Source: JACCYQ01 sp036675565
Lineage (GTDB): Bacteria; Bacteroidota; Bacteroidia; Chitinophagales; Chitinophagaceae
Length of the DNA: 64,000 bases
Direction: 5' to 3'
Assembly: GCA_036675565.1 (NCBI GenBank)
Contig: JAKFER010000137.1
Span: forward strand, 1 to 64,000
Positions 1-8,912 of this stretch are shown here, piece after piece. Under the pieces are notes generated by a model. It saw only the letters and a program-made list of their open reading frames with translations, ran no database searches and had not been told where the DNA came from. The translations under genes and the position numbers were made by a program. The number at the start of each line of letters is the position of its first letter. Within the stretch, counting starts at the first letter, position 1.

Positions 1-419
1 TCATCAATATCCAGCAAAATTTCTTCTTCAGCATCCAGGCTACCATTTTTACGACAGTATTTAAAATATTGCCTGCCTTCGTCGCTTCGTGTGTAATAGT
101 AATAACCATTATCATAAACCGGCACAGATTCATCCTTTTCTTTGATGCGGTTTTTCATTTCATGGAACAAGCTATCCTGGAATTTTTTTGTTGGAGCCAT
201 CACTTTTTCTACGTAGTCATTTTCCTCCTTCAGGTAATTGACAACCTTAGCACTATCTGGTCCTTTTTTAAAAAAGTCATTCATCCAATAATAATCATCC
301 ACTATGGTATCACCATGCAAAACAAATGTTCTTGGATTGATTTCGGCTATGGGTGGCTGAACATCATTTAGCCAATTTTTAATTCTATTTGATAAATTAT
401 TTTCCTGGCTGCTATTCAT
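1..419 (-). CDS. Prolyl oligopeptidase family (S9A, protease II-like) peptidase, N-terminal part
   Basis: An open frame on the minus strand begins at the ATG at 419 and runs off the left edge, so only about 139 N-terminal residues are visible. The visible part reads as the start of an oligopeptidase B/prolyl oligopeptidase beta-propeller: a PP-x-A start, HGDTIVDDYYWMND, a YLKEENDYVEKVM helix, FHEMKNRIKEKDESVPV and a NGYYYYTRSDEGRQY strand, in the order usual for PtrB-type S9A peptidases. The catalytic Ser-Asp-His domain lies outside the window. Family members cleave short peptides after basic residues or proline. No signal peptide is visible from this start; there is no other in-frame ATG just upstream. 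Family assignment is fairly firm, substrate preference is not. Confidence 0.72.
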   Translation of the reverse strand, partial: MNSSQENNLSNRIKNWLNDVQPPIAEINPRTFVLHGDTIVDDYYWMNDFFKKGPDSAKVVNYLKEENDYVEKVMAPTKKFQDSLFHEMKNRIKEKDESVPVYDNGYYYYTRSDEGRQYFKYCRKNGSLDAEEEILLDID

Positions 420-496
420 GGTGATTAAATTATCTGTGAATTGTAAACGTGTATAATAATTTTCGTTTCCATGAATTTACTGATGTTGATGGAAAC

Positions 497-518
497 AAAA
501 AAAGCCCCGAAGGGCTTT
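497..518 (-). terminator. Rho-independent terminator after sdhB
   Basis: A perfect 7-bp stem (AAAGCCC at 501-507 with GGGCTTT at 512-518, loop CGAA) is followed on the minus strand by a run of T. It lies about 20 bp past the sdhB stop and ends the sdh operon. Confidence 0.85.
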
Positions 519-538
519 GATAATTTTGCGAAAAAAAA

Positions 539-1303
539 TTATTTATCAATAGTTAACCCGGCGCTGAAGTATTCTTTATTCAACCTGGAAATATTTGTAA
601 TCGAAATTTCTTTTGGACAAACCGCTTCACAGGCACCCGTAAAAGTACAAGAACCAAATCCCTCCTTATCCATTTGAGCAACCATATTTAAAGCACGGGT
701 TTTTCTTTCCGGGTGTCCCTGGGGTAATAAGGCAAGATGTGAAACTTTAGCGGAAAGAAATAACATAGCTGATGAATTTTTACAGGCAGCTACACAGGCT
801 CCGCAACCAATACAAGCTGCAGCGGCAAATGAATCATCCGCATTATCTTTTTCAATGGGAATCGCATTGGCATCAACGGCATTACCTGTATTGACAGAAA
901 TATAACCACCAGCCTGTATGATACGATCGAAAGCACTGCGATCAACTACCAGGTCTTTTATTACGGGAAATGCAAGTGAACGCCAGGGTTCTACAACAAT
1001 GGTATCACCGTTTTTAAAGGCTCGCATATGAAGCTGGCAAACGGTAGTACCATGCCAGGGTCCATGAGGTCTGCCATTGATATGCATAGAACATGCGCCG
1101 CAGATACCTTCGCGGCAATCATGATCAAAAGCTATGGCATCTTTACCTTCATTGATCAGTTGTTCGTTCAACACATCGATCATTTCCAGGAAAGACATTT
1201 CTGATGAAATATCTTTTACTTCATAGGTTTCAAAATTACCATCCACCCGGCTGTTTTTCTGCCTCCAGATCTGGAGCGTTAAATTCATTGAGTAATGTTC
1301 CAT
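539..1303 (-). CDS. sdhB: Succinate dehydrogenase/fumarate reductase iron-sulfur subunit
   Basis: This is the electron-transfer subunit of complex II, passing electrons from the FAD of SdhA through three iron-sulfur clusters to the membrane quinone. All ligands are visible in the 254-residue product: the [2Fe-2S] cysteines 63, 68, 71 and 89 (CREGICGAC...C), the [4Fe-4S] motif CIGCGAC at 164-170 plus C174, and a third cluster with C219, C225 and C229 followed by P230. It acts on the cytoplasmic face of the inner membrane. It is the last gene of sdhC-sdhA-(four-helix gene)-sdhB and is followed by a terminator. The ATG at 1303 gives five residues before a second Met, so either start is possible. 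The separation from sdhA by an inserted gene is the unusual feature. Confidence 0.97.
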   Translation of the reverse strand: MEHYSMNLTLQIWRQKNSRVDGNFETYEVKDISSEMSFLEMIDVLNEQLINEGKDAIAFDHDCREGICGACSMHINGRPHGPWHGTTVCQLHMRAFKNGDTIVVEPWRSLAFPVIKDLVVDRSAFDRIIQAGGYISVNTGNAVDANAIPIEKDNADDSFAAAACIGCGACVAACKNSSAMLFLSAKVSHLALLPQGHPERKTRALNMVAQMDKEGFGSCTFTGACEAVCPKEISITNISRLNKEYFSAGLTIDK

Positions 1304-1319
1304 TCTAATGAATAATTTT

Positions 1320-1339
1320 TAATTTGAAAATTTGAAAAT
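1320..1339. repeat. Left copy of a 20-bp inverted repeat flanking the four-helix-bundle gene
   Basis: TAATTTGAAAATTTGAAAAT lies here, and its exact reverse complement is at 1761-1780. This copy sits 16 bp upstream of the sdhB start, while the other sits just after the sdhA stop, so the pair brackets gene 1364-1711. The unit contains an internal AATTTGAAA duplication and is very AT-rich. Confidence 0.8.
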
Positions 1340-1363
1340 TAATCAATCAGTCAGCCCCTAATT

Positions 1364-1711
1364 TTACTTTTTTGATGAGGAAATTATCTTCGATAAAATT
1401 TTCAGAATTTCATCAAGATCTTCTCTTAGTTGCTTTTCAAATTGATATCCTTCACTTCGTTCACACAAAATCAACCAATAAAGCGTTTCACTGGCTTCTT
1501 TTGATGCAATTTTCATTTTATGAATAAAGTCAATCTTACTTTCTGCATTCTGCGCTTCAAAAACATTTGCTCCTATTGATGTTGCAGAGCGTAATAACTG
1601 CCTGGCTATTATATACTTTTTATTTTGTTCAAGAACTTCGGTGTACTTAATAATTGCCAATGAAAACTGTATTGTTTTATCTACAATTATATTTTCCTTA
1701 TCATCCCTCAT
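1364..1711 (-). CDS. Four-helix-bundle protein (S23/intervening-sequence family)
   Basis: The 115-residue product is all-helical and matches the family named after proteins encoded in 23S rRNA intervening sequences (TIGR02436-type); the same fold is used by Avd of diversity-generating retroelements. Recognisable segments are the ARQLLRSATSIGANVFEA helix near residues 37-54, the DFIHKMKIASKEASETLYWL helix near 61-80, and a C-terminal helix rich in Leu and Ile. Biochemical function of the family is not established; a nucleic-acid-binding role is inferred from its relatives. It stands between sdhA and sdhB in the same direction and is framed by a perfect 20-bp inverted repeat, which suggests it arrived as a small unit. 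It is unlikely to take part in complex II. Confidence 0.88.
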   Translation of the reverse strand: MRDDKENIIVDKTIQFSLAIIKYTEVLEQNKKYIIARQLLRSATSIGANVFEAQNAESKIDFIHKMKIASKEASETLYWLILCERSEGYQFEKQLREDLDEILKILSKIISSSKK

Positions 1712-1760
1712 TGTTTGAAAACTTGAATGATTAAAATGTTAGCTATTTTCAAATTAACAC

Positions 1761-1780
1761 ATTTTCAAATTTTCAAATTA
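1761..1780. repeat. Right copy of the 20-bp inverted repeat
   Basis: ATTTTCAAATTTTCAAATTA is the exact reverse complement of 1320-1339. It begins just past the sdhA stop codon (1784-1786 on the minus strand). A shorter, degenerate TTTTCAAATTAACAC sits next to it at 1746-1760. Confidence 0.8.
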
Positions 1781-1783
1781 TTG

Positions 1784-3757
1784 TTATTTGTAGCTTCTCT
1801 GTGTCGGTTTTGCAACTTCAAATATCAATTCTTCTTTGTGTACCTGCCATTCATGTTCTCCTTTAAATTCCCAGGCGGCTACGTACTGAAAATTTGCATC
1901 GTCCCGTAATGCTTCGCCTTCTGGTGTTTGCATTTCTTCTCTAAAATGGCCACCGCAACTTTCATTACGTTGTAGTGCATCGATACACATCAACTCACCT
2001 AATTCAATAAAATCAGCTACCCGGTTCGCTTTATCCAACTCGGGGTTAAACCCTTCAATCTCCCCCGGTATCCGAACATCCGTCCAGAATTCTTTTTTCA
2101 ATTGCTGAATTTCGGTTATTGCTTGCTGTAAGCCTTCCGCATTGCGGGCCATGCCACACTTATCCCACATGATCTTACCTAATTTTTTATGCAGGCTTTC
2201 TACACTTTGTTTACCGTTGATATTTTTTAATTGGTGAATACGATCATTCACTATTTTTTCAGCTTCAATAAATGCAGGATGATCCGTAGGAATGGCAGCT
2301 GTCCTGATTTCATTTGCCAGGTAACTTCCAAGAGTATAGGGAATAACGAAGTAACCATCGGCCAATCCCTGCATCAATGCAGAGGCACCTAACCTGTTGG
2401 CACCATGATCACTAAAATTTGCTTCACCCAATGCATACAAACCGGGAACAGTTGTCATCAGGTCATAATCAACCCAAAGTCCGCCCATGGTATAATGCAC
2501 GGCGGGGTAAATGCGCATAGGTAGTTCATATGGATTTTCTCCGGTGATCTTTTCATACATATCGAAAAGATTACCATATTTTTCTTTTACTACTTCTTTA
2601 CCATGATGGATGATCGTTTCAGCAGAAGCATTGTCGATTCCTAATTTGTTGCATTCTATTTTGCCATAGCGTTCAATAGCTGCTGCATAATCCAGGTAAA
2701 CGGCCTGGCGGGAAGTTCCTACGCCATACCCGGCATCGCATCTTTCTTTGGCTGCACGGGAAGCCACATCACGTGGAACCAGGTTTCCGAATGCGGGGTA
2801 CCTTCTTTCAAGGTAGTAATCTCTTTCTTCTTCCGGTATTTCATTTGGTTTGCGGGTATCATATTGCTTTTTGGGAACCCAGATGCGACCATCATTCCTT
2901 AATGATTCGGACATCAGCGTTAACTTACTCTGATGCTCACCCGAAACCGGGATACAGGTTGGATGAATCTGTGTAAAACAAGGGTTGCCGAAATATGCTC
3001 CCTGTTTATGTGCTTTCCATATTGCAGTGACATTGCTGCCCATGGCATTGGTACTTAAATAAAACACATTTCCATATCCACCACTGCATAACAATACGGC
3101 ATGACCGAAATAACGTTCCAGCTTACCTGTAATTAAATTACGGGCAATTATGCCGCGGGCTTTGCCATCTATTTTTACAATATCAAGCATTTCGTGCCGG
3201 CTATACATGGTTACATTTCCCAGTGCAACCTGTCTTTCAAGGGCCTGGTAAGCACCGATCAGTAATTGCTGACCCGTTTGACCTGCTGCATAAAAAGTTC
3301 GCTGTACCTGGGTGCCACCAAAAGAACGGTTACTTAGCAAACCGCCATATTCACGGGCAAAGGGAACGCCCTGAGCTACGCATTGATCTATGATATTGGT
3401 ACTTACTTCTGCCAGCCGGTGCACATTGGCCTCTCTTGCACGGTAATCACCTCCTTTAATTGTATCGTAAAATAAACGAAAAACAGAATCACCATCATTC
3501 TGGTAATTTTTAGCGGCATTGATGCCGCCCTGCGCTGCGATGGAGTGTGCTCTTCTTGGAGAATCCTGGAAGCAAAAAGCTTTAACCTGGTAACCCATTT
3601 CGCCAAGTGAAGCAGCAGCTGATGCACCTGCAAGCCCCGTTCCAATAACAATAATTTCTAACTTTCTTTTATTGGCAGGGTTAACCAACTGCACGTGACC
3701 TTTATATTCTTCCCACTTTTGACTTAACCGGCCTTCAGGAATTTTTGAATTGAGCAT
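1784..3757 (-). CDS. sdhA: Succinate dehydrogenase/fumarate reductase flavoprotein subunit
   Basis: This is the catalytic FAD subunit of complex II, oxidising succinate to fumarate (or the reverse). The 657-residue protein has the Rossmann motif GTGLAG at 39-44, the HSIAAQGG motif with H71 as the expected covalent FAD ligand, the substrate-site segment IHPTCIPVSGEHQSKL, VPRDVASRAAKE with the catalytic Arg region, and the C-terminal RLGASALMQGLADGYFVIPYTLG. The length matches the long Bacteroidota type. It lies between sdhC (about 100 bp upstream) and the four-helix-bundle gene. It contributes to both respiration and the TCA cycle; the sequence alone does not say which direction dominates. Confidence 0.97.
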   Translation of the reverse strand: MLNSKIPEGRLSQKWEEYKGHVQLVNPANKRKLEIIVIGTGLAGASAAASLGEMGYQVKAFCFQDSPRRAHSIAAQGGINAAKNYQNDGDSVFRLFYDTIKGGDYRAREANVHRLAEVSTNIIDQCVAQGVPFAREYGGLLSNRSFGGTQVQRTFYAAGQTGQQLLIGAYQALERQVALGNVTMYSRHEMLDIVKIDGKARGIIARNLITGKLERYFGHAVLLCSGGYGNVFYLSTNAMGSNVTAIWKAHKQGAYFGNPCFTQIHPTCIPVSGEHQSKLTLMSESLRNDGRIWVPKKQYDTRKPNEIPEEERDYYLERRYPAFGNLVPRDVASRAAKERCDAGYGVGTSRQAVYLDYAAAIERYGKIECNKLGIDNASAETIIHHGKEVVKEKYGNLFDMYEKITGENPYELPMRIYPAVHYTMGGLWVDYDLMTTVPGLYALGEANFSDHGANRLGASALMQGLADGYFVIPYTLGSYLANEIRTAAIPTDHPAFIEAEKIVNDRIHQLKNINGKQSVESLHKKLGKIMWDKCGMARNAEGLQQAITEIQQLKKEFWTDVRIPGEIEGFNPELDKANRVADFIELGELMCIDALQRNESCGGHFREEMQTPEGEALRDDANFQYVAAWEFKGEHEWQVHKEELIFEVAKPTQRSYK

Positions 3758-3860
3758 ATTCAGTTTGAATATTTGAGATTGTACAATTTGAAAATTACCA
3801 GTTCAATTATTTACATCTTTTACCTGCCTGGTAATCATTGCAGGTCTTCCAGGTCAATCA

Positions 3861-4562
3861 CTATTTCACCCAACCAAAATACATTGATATGGGCATCATG
3901 GCGAATGTGGCTGAAATAATAATAGCGAATGCATAGCCCACGGTAACCAAAATATTTAAATATCTTTTATTGTGCACACCCAGGGTTCTGAATGTACTTT
4001 GAAAACCATGCATCAGGTGATATGCTAAAGAAATACATCCAACAACATATAAAATAACTACAACCGGATTCTGAAATATCCGCACCATTTCAGCATATAA
4101 ATTATGATACCCTTTGCCATCATAATCCACTTCGGTTAGCGGTTGTATATCACCGATACCTCCCAGTCGGCTTGGTGTCCAGAAATGATATAAATGCATT
4201 ACCAGGAACAATAATAATAATGTACCGAGTAAACCCATGGTACGACTATACCATTTGCTGCCCCTGTTGGCCAGATTAATCTTATATCCCTTACCCCGGC
4301 GACGCAGGTTTTTGGTTTCCAATACGTATCCCTGAATTATATGGATGATAAAGAAGATAAAAAGCACGATCTCCATGATGCGAATTACAATCATGGAACC
4401 CATAAAATGAGCTGAGAAATTAAACATTTTTCCGCTGTCATTTGCCCAAATAGTAGCATTTAAACCTGCATGTATCACTAAAAAACTTATGAGAAAAAGA
4501 CCGGTCAATGCCATTACTAACTTCTTGCCGATGGAGGATGTAAAGAATTCGGACCACTTCAT
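3861..4562 (-). CDS. sdhC: Succinate dehydrogenase cytochrome b subunit (b558 type)
   Basis: This membrane anchor carries haem and quinone sites of a type B complex II. From the ATG at 4562 the product is 233 residues starting MKWSEFFTSSIGKKLVMALTG, the usual beginning of the family. Five hydrophobic helices follow, with His residues inside them (for example VIHAGLN, FFIIHIIQGY, LLFLVMHLYHFW, LAYHLMHGFQ) as candidate haem ligands. An in-frame extension to 4649 has no ATG and adds a charged, unrelated stretch; a promoter-like CATATTTG (4658-4665, minus strand) would place that stretch in the leader, so I chose 4562. It is the first gene of the sdh operon, and a single anchor polypeptide is normal for this type. 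Confidence 0.93.
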   Translation of the reverse strand: MKWSEFFTSSIGKKLVMALTGLFLISFLVIHAGLNATIWANDSGKMFNFSAHFMGSMIVIRIMEIVLFIFFIIHIIQGYVLETKNLRRRGKGYKINLANRGSKWYSRTMGLLGTLLLLFLVMHLYHFWTPSRLGGIGDIQPLTEVDYDGKGYHNLYAEMVRIFQNPVVVILYVVGCISLAYHLMHGFQSTFRTLGVHNKRYLNILVTVGYAFAIIISATFAMMPISMYFGWVK

Positions 4563-4721
4563 ATGAATACAATTAATCGGTCGCGGCTGCAGTCGACCTG
4601 ACAGTTTTTTGGATAATAGCAGCCAGTAGAATTCCCGCAAAAATAACACGGGAACGCCAAATATGTTTGAAAATCTTTTTACAGAAATAAATAGTTATGC
4701 AGGTAAAATTTAATGATACTT

Positions 4722-5288
4722 TCAGGGAGCAAGTCTTGACTGGAGTTCGTTATCAATTTTTTTAAAGAGATGAAATGGTTTATATATACGCCAGTTCTCG
4801 ATTTCCATCAACTCAACGTAATAATTCAGTTTGGCTAATTTAAAATCATATTGTGTTTGTTCGGGCATATTGATACAAACGATCCAGCCATTTTCATCTG
4901 ATACTTCATCGTACCATTCTTCATAATAATCTTTATCGCTGCTATGATAGTTCAATACATTTTCTCCAATAAGAATGAATTTATATATCCCTTCATGCAT
5001 AAAAACATCCATCACTTCCCGTTTTAACCACATGATATCATTCTCAATAGCATCATTCCATTCACCGATCATTTCAATTACGGCATATTGTTCATCGTAA
5101 TCAGCCAATAAAACTTTGAGATAAAGTGTGCGGGACCCAAATTCGTCCCATTGAGGATGTATAAAATAATTGTAAACCTGGTTTGTGTATTCAAATTCGG
5201 AATAGTCGCGGCCATAAAATGGCGACCGCTCATCTTCTTCACTAATATAAATATGCCTCCAGTTATAGAAAGGTTCTATCTCGTGCAT
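4722..5288 (-). CDS. Conserved protein of unknown function
   Basis: The 188-residue product is acidic and rich in Trp and Tyr (NWRHIYISEEDERSPFYGRDYSEFEY near the start; EEWYDEVSDENGWIVCINMPEQ near 125-145). It has no signal peptide, membrane segment or motif I can tie to an enzyme. The alternation of hydrophobic strands and helices suggests a small globular cytosolic protein. It resembles hypothetical proteins common in Chitinophagaceae, but I cannot name a domain. It lies 57 bp downstream of murQ on the same strand and could be cotranscribed with it. The next gene downstream is sdhC, which appears to have its own promoter. Confidence 0.8.
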   Translation of the reverse strand: MHEIEPFYNWRHIYISEEDERSPFYGRDYSEFEYTNQVYNYFIHPQWDEFGSRTLYLKVLLADYDEQYAVIEMIGEWNDAIENDIMWLKREVMDVFMHEGIYKFILIGENVLNYHSSDKDYYEEWYDEVSDENGWIVCINMPEQTQYDFKLAKLNYYVELMEIENWRIYKPFHLFKKIDNELQSRLAP

Positions 5289-5345
5289 GACTACTATTTG
5301 ATAATGATCTAACCAACCAGTAAGAGGCCTTTTATAAAAACCTGT

Positions 5346-6161
5346 TTATTCTTTCAGATTATCGATGGCCTTTTTTACGCTTCCATTTCTTAACAGCAAA
5401 TCTTTTGCCTTATCATAGTTATCAATGCCCGTTTTTTCCATGACCATTTTTGTACCGCGGTCAACCAGCTTTTCATTGGTCAGTTGCATGTTGACCATTT
5501 TATTATCCTCTACCCTGCCCAATTGAATCATAACGGCAGTAGAAATCATATTGAGAACCAGTTTTTGTGATGTTCCACTTTTCATTCTTGTACTTCCCGT
5601 AACAAATTCAGGTCCTACTTGAATGGCCACCGGGAAATCAGCAACCTGTGTTAATGGAGAACCAGGATTATTGGTGATGGATCCTGTTGTGATGCCATGT
5701 TTACTGCAAGCTTCCAATGCACCAATCACATAAGGAGTGGTACCGCTGGCTGCAATACCGATCACTACATCTTTATCATTGATTTGATGTTCCTGCAAAT
5801 TCTTCCATCCTTCTTCCCGGTCATCTTCAGCAAATTCAACCGCTTGTGTAATCGCTTTCTCTCCCCCAGCAATAACTGCAATAACCAGCCCGTAAGGAAC
5901 ACCATACGTTGGCGGACATTCACTGGCATCCACCACACCAATCCGACCACTGGTTCCTGCCCCAATATAAAACAAACGCCCACCGGCCAACATTTTATCA
6001 CTAATCACTGAAACCAGTTTTTCAATTTCAGGGATCACTTTTTCTATAGCTGCTGGTACGGTAGCATCTTCCTTGTTAATATTAATAAGCAATTCTTCAA
6101 TTGACATTTTTTCCAAATGATGATAATTGCTGCTTTGTTCCGTAATTCTTTCAAATGACAT
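5346..6161 (-). CDS. murQ: N-acetylmuramic acid 6-phosphate etherase
   Basis: MurQ cleaves the lactyl ether of MurNAc-6-phosphate to give GlcNAc-6-phosphate and D-lactate in the cytoplasm, a step of cell-wall recycling. The 271-residue SIS-domain protein has the signature FYIGAGTSGRIGVVDASECPPTYG at about 65-88 (E81 is the expected catalytic acid), the AEDD segment at 111-114 with E112 as the likely second catalytic Glu, the phosphosugar loop GIAASGTTPY and EFVTGSTRMKSGTSQK. The length is slightly below the 298 residues of the E. coli enzyme because the C-terminal helical part is shorter. It follows a sugar kinase gene by 34 bp, a pairing seen in muropeptide salvage operons. Confidence 0.96.
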   Translation of the reverse strand: MSFERITEQSSNYHHLEKMSIEELLININKEDATVPAAIEKVIPEIEKLVSVISDKMLAGGRLFYIGAGTSGRIGVVDASECPPTYGVPYGLVIAVIAGGEKAITQAVEFAEDDREEGWKNLQEHQINDKDVVIGIAASGTTPYVIGALEACSKHGITTGSITNNPGSPLTQVADFPVAIQVGPEFVTGSTRMKSGTSQKLVLNMISTAVMIQLGRVEDNKMVNMQLTNEKLVDRGTKMVMEKTGIDNYDKAKDLLLRNGSVKKAIDNLKE

Positions 6162-6195
6162 ATTCCTGATCTTTAACGTAATTTTTTTATGGTTC

Positions 6196-7038
6196 TTAGT
6201 TATGATATTCTACTAAACCCTGCATTGGATTTTTTAAAACCGCCCCCAATTCAAACTCATAAGATTGGCAAAGTTGCTGTAAAACATCTTTAAATCCATT
6301 GGCAACACTGCCCACAAAATTAACGGGTAAATTCCATGCTTCTTTATATTTACATAAATGGGTGAAGAAAAAGTCATTTATTCCATCTTCTATAATATTC
6401 TCGATCATGTAGTGGCCGCGGTTTTCAGCTAAAAACATGGTAAAGGTTGCCAGGTACCGGTTAGGTAATGGTTTCTTATAAACATTTTCAAGTATTTCAC
6501 TTGCATTGGTCACATATTTTGCATCAAACCTGGCTACCAGGTCATCATCAAAAGTTTTGTATAAATAATGTTGAATTACTTTCTTGCCCAGGTAAGCTCC
6601 GCTGGCCTCATCACCCAAAACATATCCCAGGCCGGGGCTATTTTTCACAATCTTCTTTCCATTATAAAAACATGAATTAGAGCCGGTGCCCAATATACAG
6701 GCAATCCCTTTCTGATGTTGACAAAGTGAACGGGCAGCGGCCATTAAATCATGGTTGACCGTTACAGCTGAACCTGGAAATACCTGTTGTAAAGCCTTTT
6801 TAACTGATTTTGCATTGTCCGGATTGGCACAACCCGTTCCATAATAAAAGATCTGGTCAACCGATGCTTTTTTGATATGAGGTTTTAATTCATTTTCCAC
6901 CAAATCCTTTATCTGCGCAGTTGATAAAAAATAAGGGCTTATCCCCTGCGTAAAAATGGTTTTCCTTTTATTATCCTTTACCAGGCACCACTCCGCTTTA
7001 GTGGCGCCACTATCGGCAATGAGTTTTACGACTGACAT
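6196..7038 (-). CDS. N-acetylhexosamine kinase, BadF/BadG/BcrA/BcrD ATPase family
   Basis: The 280-residue ASKHA-fold kinase starts with the phosphate-1 loop ADSGATKAEWCLV (residues 8-20) and has the phosphate-2 region GIACILGTGSNSCFYNG and the GDEASGAYLG motif typical of GlcNAc/MurNAc kinases of this family. It most likely phosphorylates amino sugars released from peptidoglycan. Directly upstream of murQ (34 bp), it could supply MurNAc-6-phosphate, as MurK does in the murQ-murK clusters of other Bacteroidota; GlcNAc is an equally possible substrate. It has no signal peptide and acts in the cytoplasm. The start at 7038 is an ATG giving the standard family N-terminus. Confidence 0.88.
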   Translation of the reverse strand: MSVVKLIADSGATKAEWCLVKDNKRKTIFTQGISPYFLSTAQIKDLVENELKPHIKKASVDQIFYYGTGCANPDNAKSVKKALQQVFPGSAVTVNHDLMAAARSLCQHQKGIACILGTGSNSCFYNGKKIVKNSPGLGYVLGDEASGAYLGKKVIQHYLYKTFDDDLVARFDAKYVTNASEILENVYKKPLPNRYLATFTMFLAENRGHYMIENIIEDGINDFFFTHLCKYKEAWNLPVNFVGSVANGFKDVLQQLCQSYEFELGAVLKNPMQGLVEYHN

Positions 7039-7251
7039 GCAATTGATGTATGATTAATTAAAGTATTGTTGTAATACATTCTGCTTTCTTACCAATAACT
7101 ACAAAACCTTTATTTTGCAATCAAATTAACAAAACAAAAGCCGATTTTTGTTTTTGCTCTTTTTTTAAAAAGTACAGCGAAGATATAAGAACACGCTTAG
7201 CTATGCGTTAAACAATAGCCTCATAAAAAAATATAAAAGACTTTTCAATTA

Positions 7252-8844
7252 ATGAACAACAGGAAATTACAGGTTTGGTTGCCGCTGATATTTTCATTAG
7301 TGATGATTGCTGGCATGTTCTATGGATTTCGCTTGCACCAGCAAACAGGCACACAAGCCAGTTTTTTCAAGAAAGAAAGAAGTACTGCCTTACAGGAAGC
7401 TCTTGATTTGATTAACCTGAAATATGTTGACAAGGTTCACATGGACTCATTACAGGCAGGTGCCATGCAGGAGATGATGAGCGAACTGGATCCGCATTCA
7501 GTTTATATTCCTGCAATGGATTTAAGTGAAGCCAATGAAGATATTATCGGCAACTTTGAAGGCATTGGGATTGAATTCAATATTTTTAATGACACAGTCA
7601 ATGTGTTGTATGTGGTCCCCGATGGTCCCAGTGATAAAGCAGGGTTGCAGGTTGGTGATCGTATTTTAAAAGTGGGTGATTCTTCAATAACGAATCGACG
7701 GTTTGGAAGCGACCAGATAAAAAAACTGATCAGGGGGAATGACGGATCATCTGTTAAATTATTAATCTCCCGTCAAAATGATTTAAAAAATGTTACCATA
7801 ACCCGCGGACGCATCCCCTTACCTTCCCTGGATGCTGCTTATATGATCGATTCGATCACCGGTTATATCAAATTGAATAAATTTTCTGAAACAACGCATG
7901 AAGAGTTTAGTCGTTCACTCGAAGAATTGCAGGCTAATGGTTTGAAAAAACTGATCCTGGATCTGAGGGGAAATGGCGGTGGATTATTGATTGAGGCCAT
8001 TGACATTGCTGATGATTTTTTGGATGAAGACAAACTGATTGTTTACACAGAAGGTGAAAATGTAAAGCGCAGGGAATACAAAGCACGCCGGGATGGTTTG
8101 TTTGAGCAGGGCGAATTGGTTTTATTGATTGATGAATTAGCCGCAAGTGCATCAGAGGTATTAGCCGGCGCACTGCAGGATTGGGATCGTGCAACTATTA
8201 TTGGCCGCCGCAGTTTTGGAAAAGGACTGGTCCAGGAACAATATACATTAAGTGATGGATCGGCAATCCGGTTAACGGTTGCCCGTTATTATACACCATT
8301 GGGTCGCAGTATTCAACGTTCCTATGCAAATGGTAAAGAAGTTTATATGGACGAATTATTTGAAAGATATGAAAATGGGCAATTGCAATCTGCTGATTCA
8401 AATAAATTCGTAAAGGGCCAGACTTATGTTACCAAAAAGGGTAAAAAGGTTTATGGTGGTGGAGGCATTATGCCCGATATTTTTGTACCTGTCGATACCA
8501 GTCGCCTGCAGGCCAGCGTAACCAAACTTTACCTGGAAGGGACTTTTAATAATTTTGTTTACCAATATTATAGTCAGCGCCTGCCATTATTTGCCCAATA
8601 CAAATCACCAGCTGATTTTAATAAGCGTTTTAATAATACCAATGATGCGTGGAATCAACTGGTTCAGTACGCTAAAAAAGATTCCATCAATTTGCAAAAT
8701 ATCCCGGCGGCCGACCGCGAGGCCATAGAACAAAGATTAAAAGCATACCTAGCCAGGTTTCGCTGGCGAAACCAGGGCTTTTATGAAGTATTAAATAACA
8801 GTGATCCTACAATTATAAAAGCAAGGGAAATTATATCAAAATAA
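7252..8844 (+). CDS. S41 carboxyl-terminal processing protease
   Basis: This is a periplasmic or membrane-anchored tail-specific protease. The 530-residue product has one N-terminal membrane anchor/signal (residues 8-25), a helical N-domain, a PDZ domain (about 95-185, with GIGIEF and GPSDKAGLQVGDRILKVG), and the S41 core with DLRGNGGG at 237-244. The catalytic dyad is visible: S299 in ASASE and K324 in SFGKGLVQ, 25 residues apart as in E. coli Tsp. A C-terminal extension of about 150 residues is predicted helical. It trims or degrades envelope proteins from their C-termini. It stands alone, divergent from the kinase-murQ pair, with a weak hairpin just after the stop. Confidence 0.94.
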   Translation: MNNRKLQVWLPLIFSLVMIAGMFYGFRLHQQTGTQASFFKKERSTALQEALDLINLKYVDKVHMDSLQAGAMQEMMSELDPHSVYIPAMDLSEANEDIIGNFEGIGIEFNIFNDTVNVLYVVPDGPSDKAGLQVGDRILKVGDSSITNRRFGSDQIKKLIRGNDGSSVKLLISRQNDLKNVTITRGRIPLPSLDAAYMIDSITGYIKLNKFSETTHEEFSRSLEELQANGLKKLILDLRGNGGGLLIEAIDIADDFLDEDKLIVYTEGENVKRREYKARRDGLFEQGELVLLIDELAASASEVLAGALQDWDRATIIGRRSFGKGLVQEQYTLSDGSAIRLTVARYYTPLGRSIQRSYANGKEVYMDELFERYENGQLQSADSNKFVKGQTYVTKKGKKVYGGGGIMPDIFVPVDTSRLQASVTKLYLEGTFNNFVYQYYSQRLPLFAQYKSPADFNKRFNNTNDAWNQLVQYAKKDSINLQNIPAADREAIEQRLKAYLARFRWRNQGFYEVLNNSDPTIIKAREIISK

Positions 8845-8872
8845 AAAAGCAACAGCGGTGGCTATTGCTTTT
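8845..8872 (+). terminator. Weak terminator hairpin after the S41 protease
   Basis: AAAAGCAA at 8845-8852 pairs with TTGCTTTT at 8865-8872 directly after the stop codon. The T-run is only four bases outside the stem, so the call is tentative. Confidence 0.5.
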
Positions 8873-8912
8873 ACAGTTGGCTTGTAAGAAAAGGGTTAAT
8901 CTCTATTTATAT

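Noticed and set aside
4563..4649. N-terminal extension of sdhC
   Set aside because: It lacks an ATG, adds a stretch unlike the family and probably lies in the leader downstream of a promoter-like sequence.
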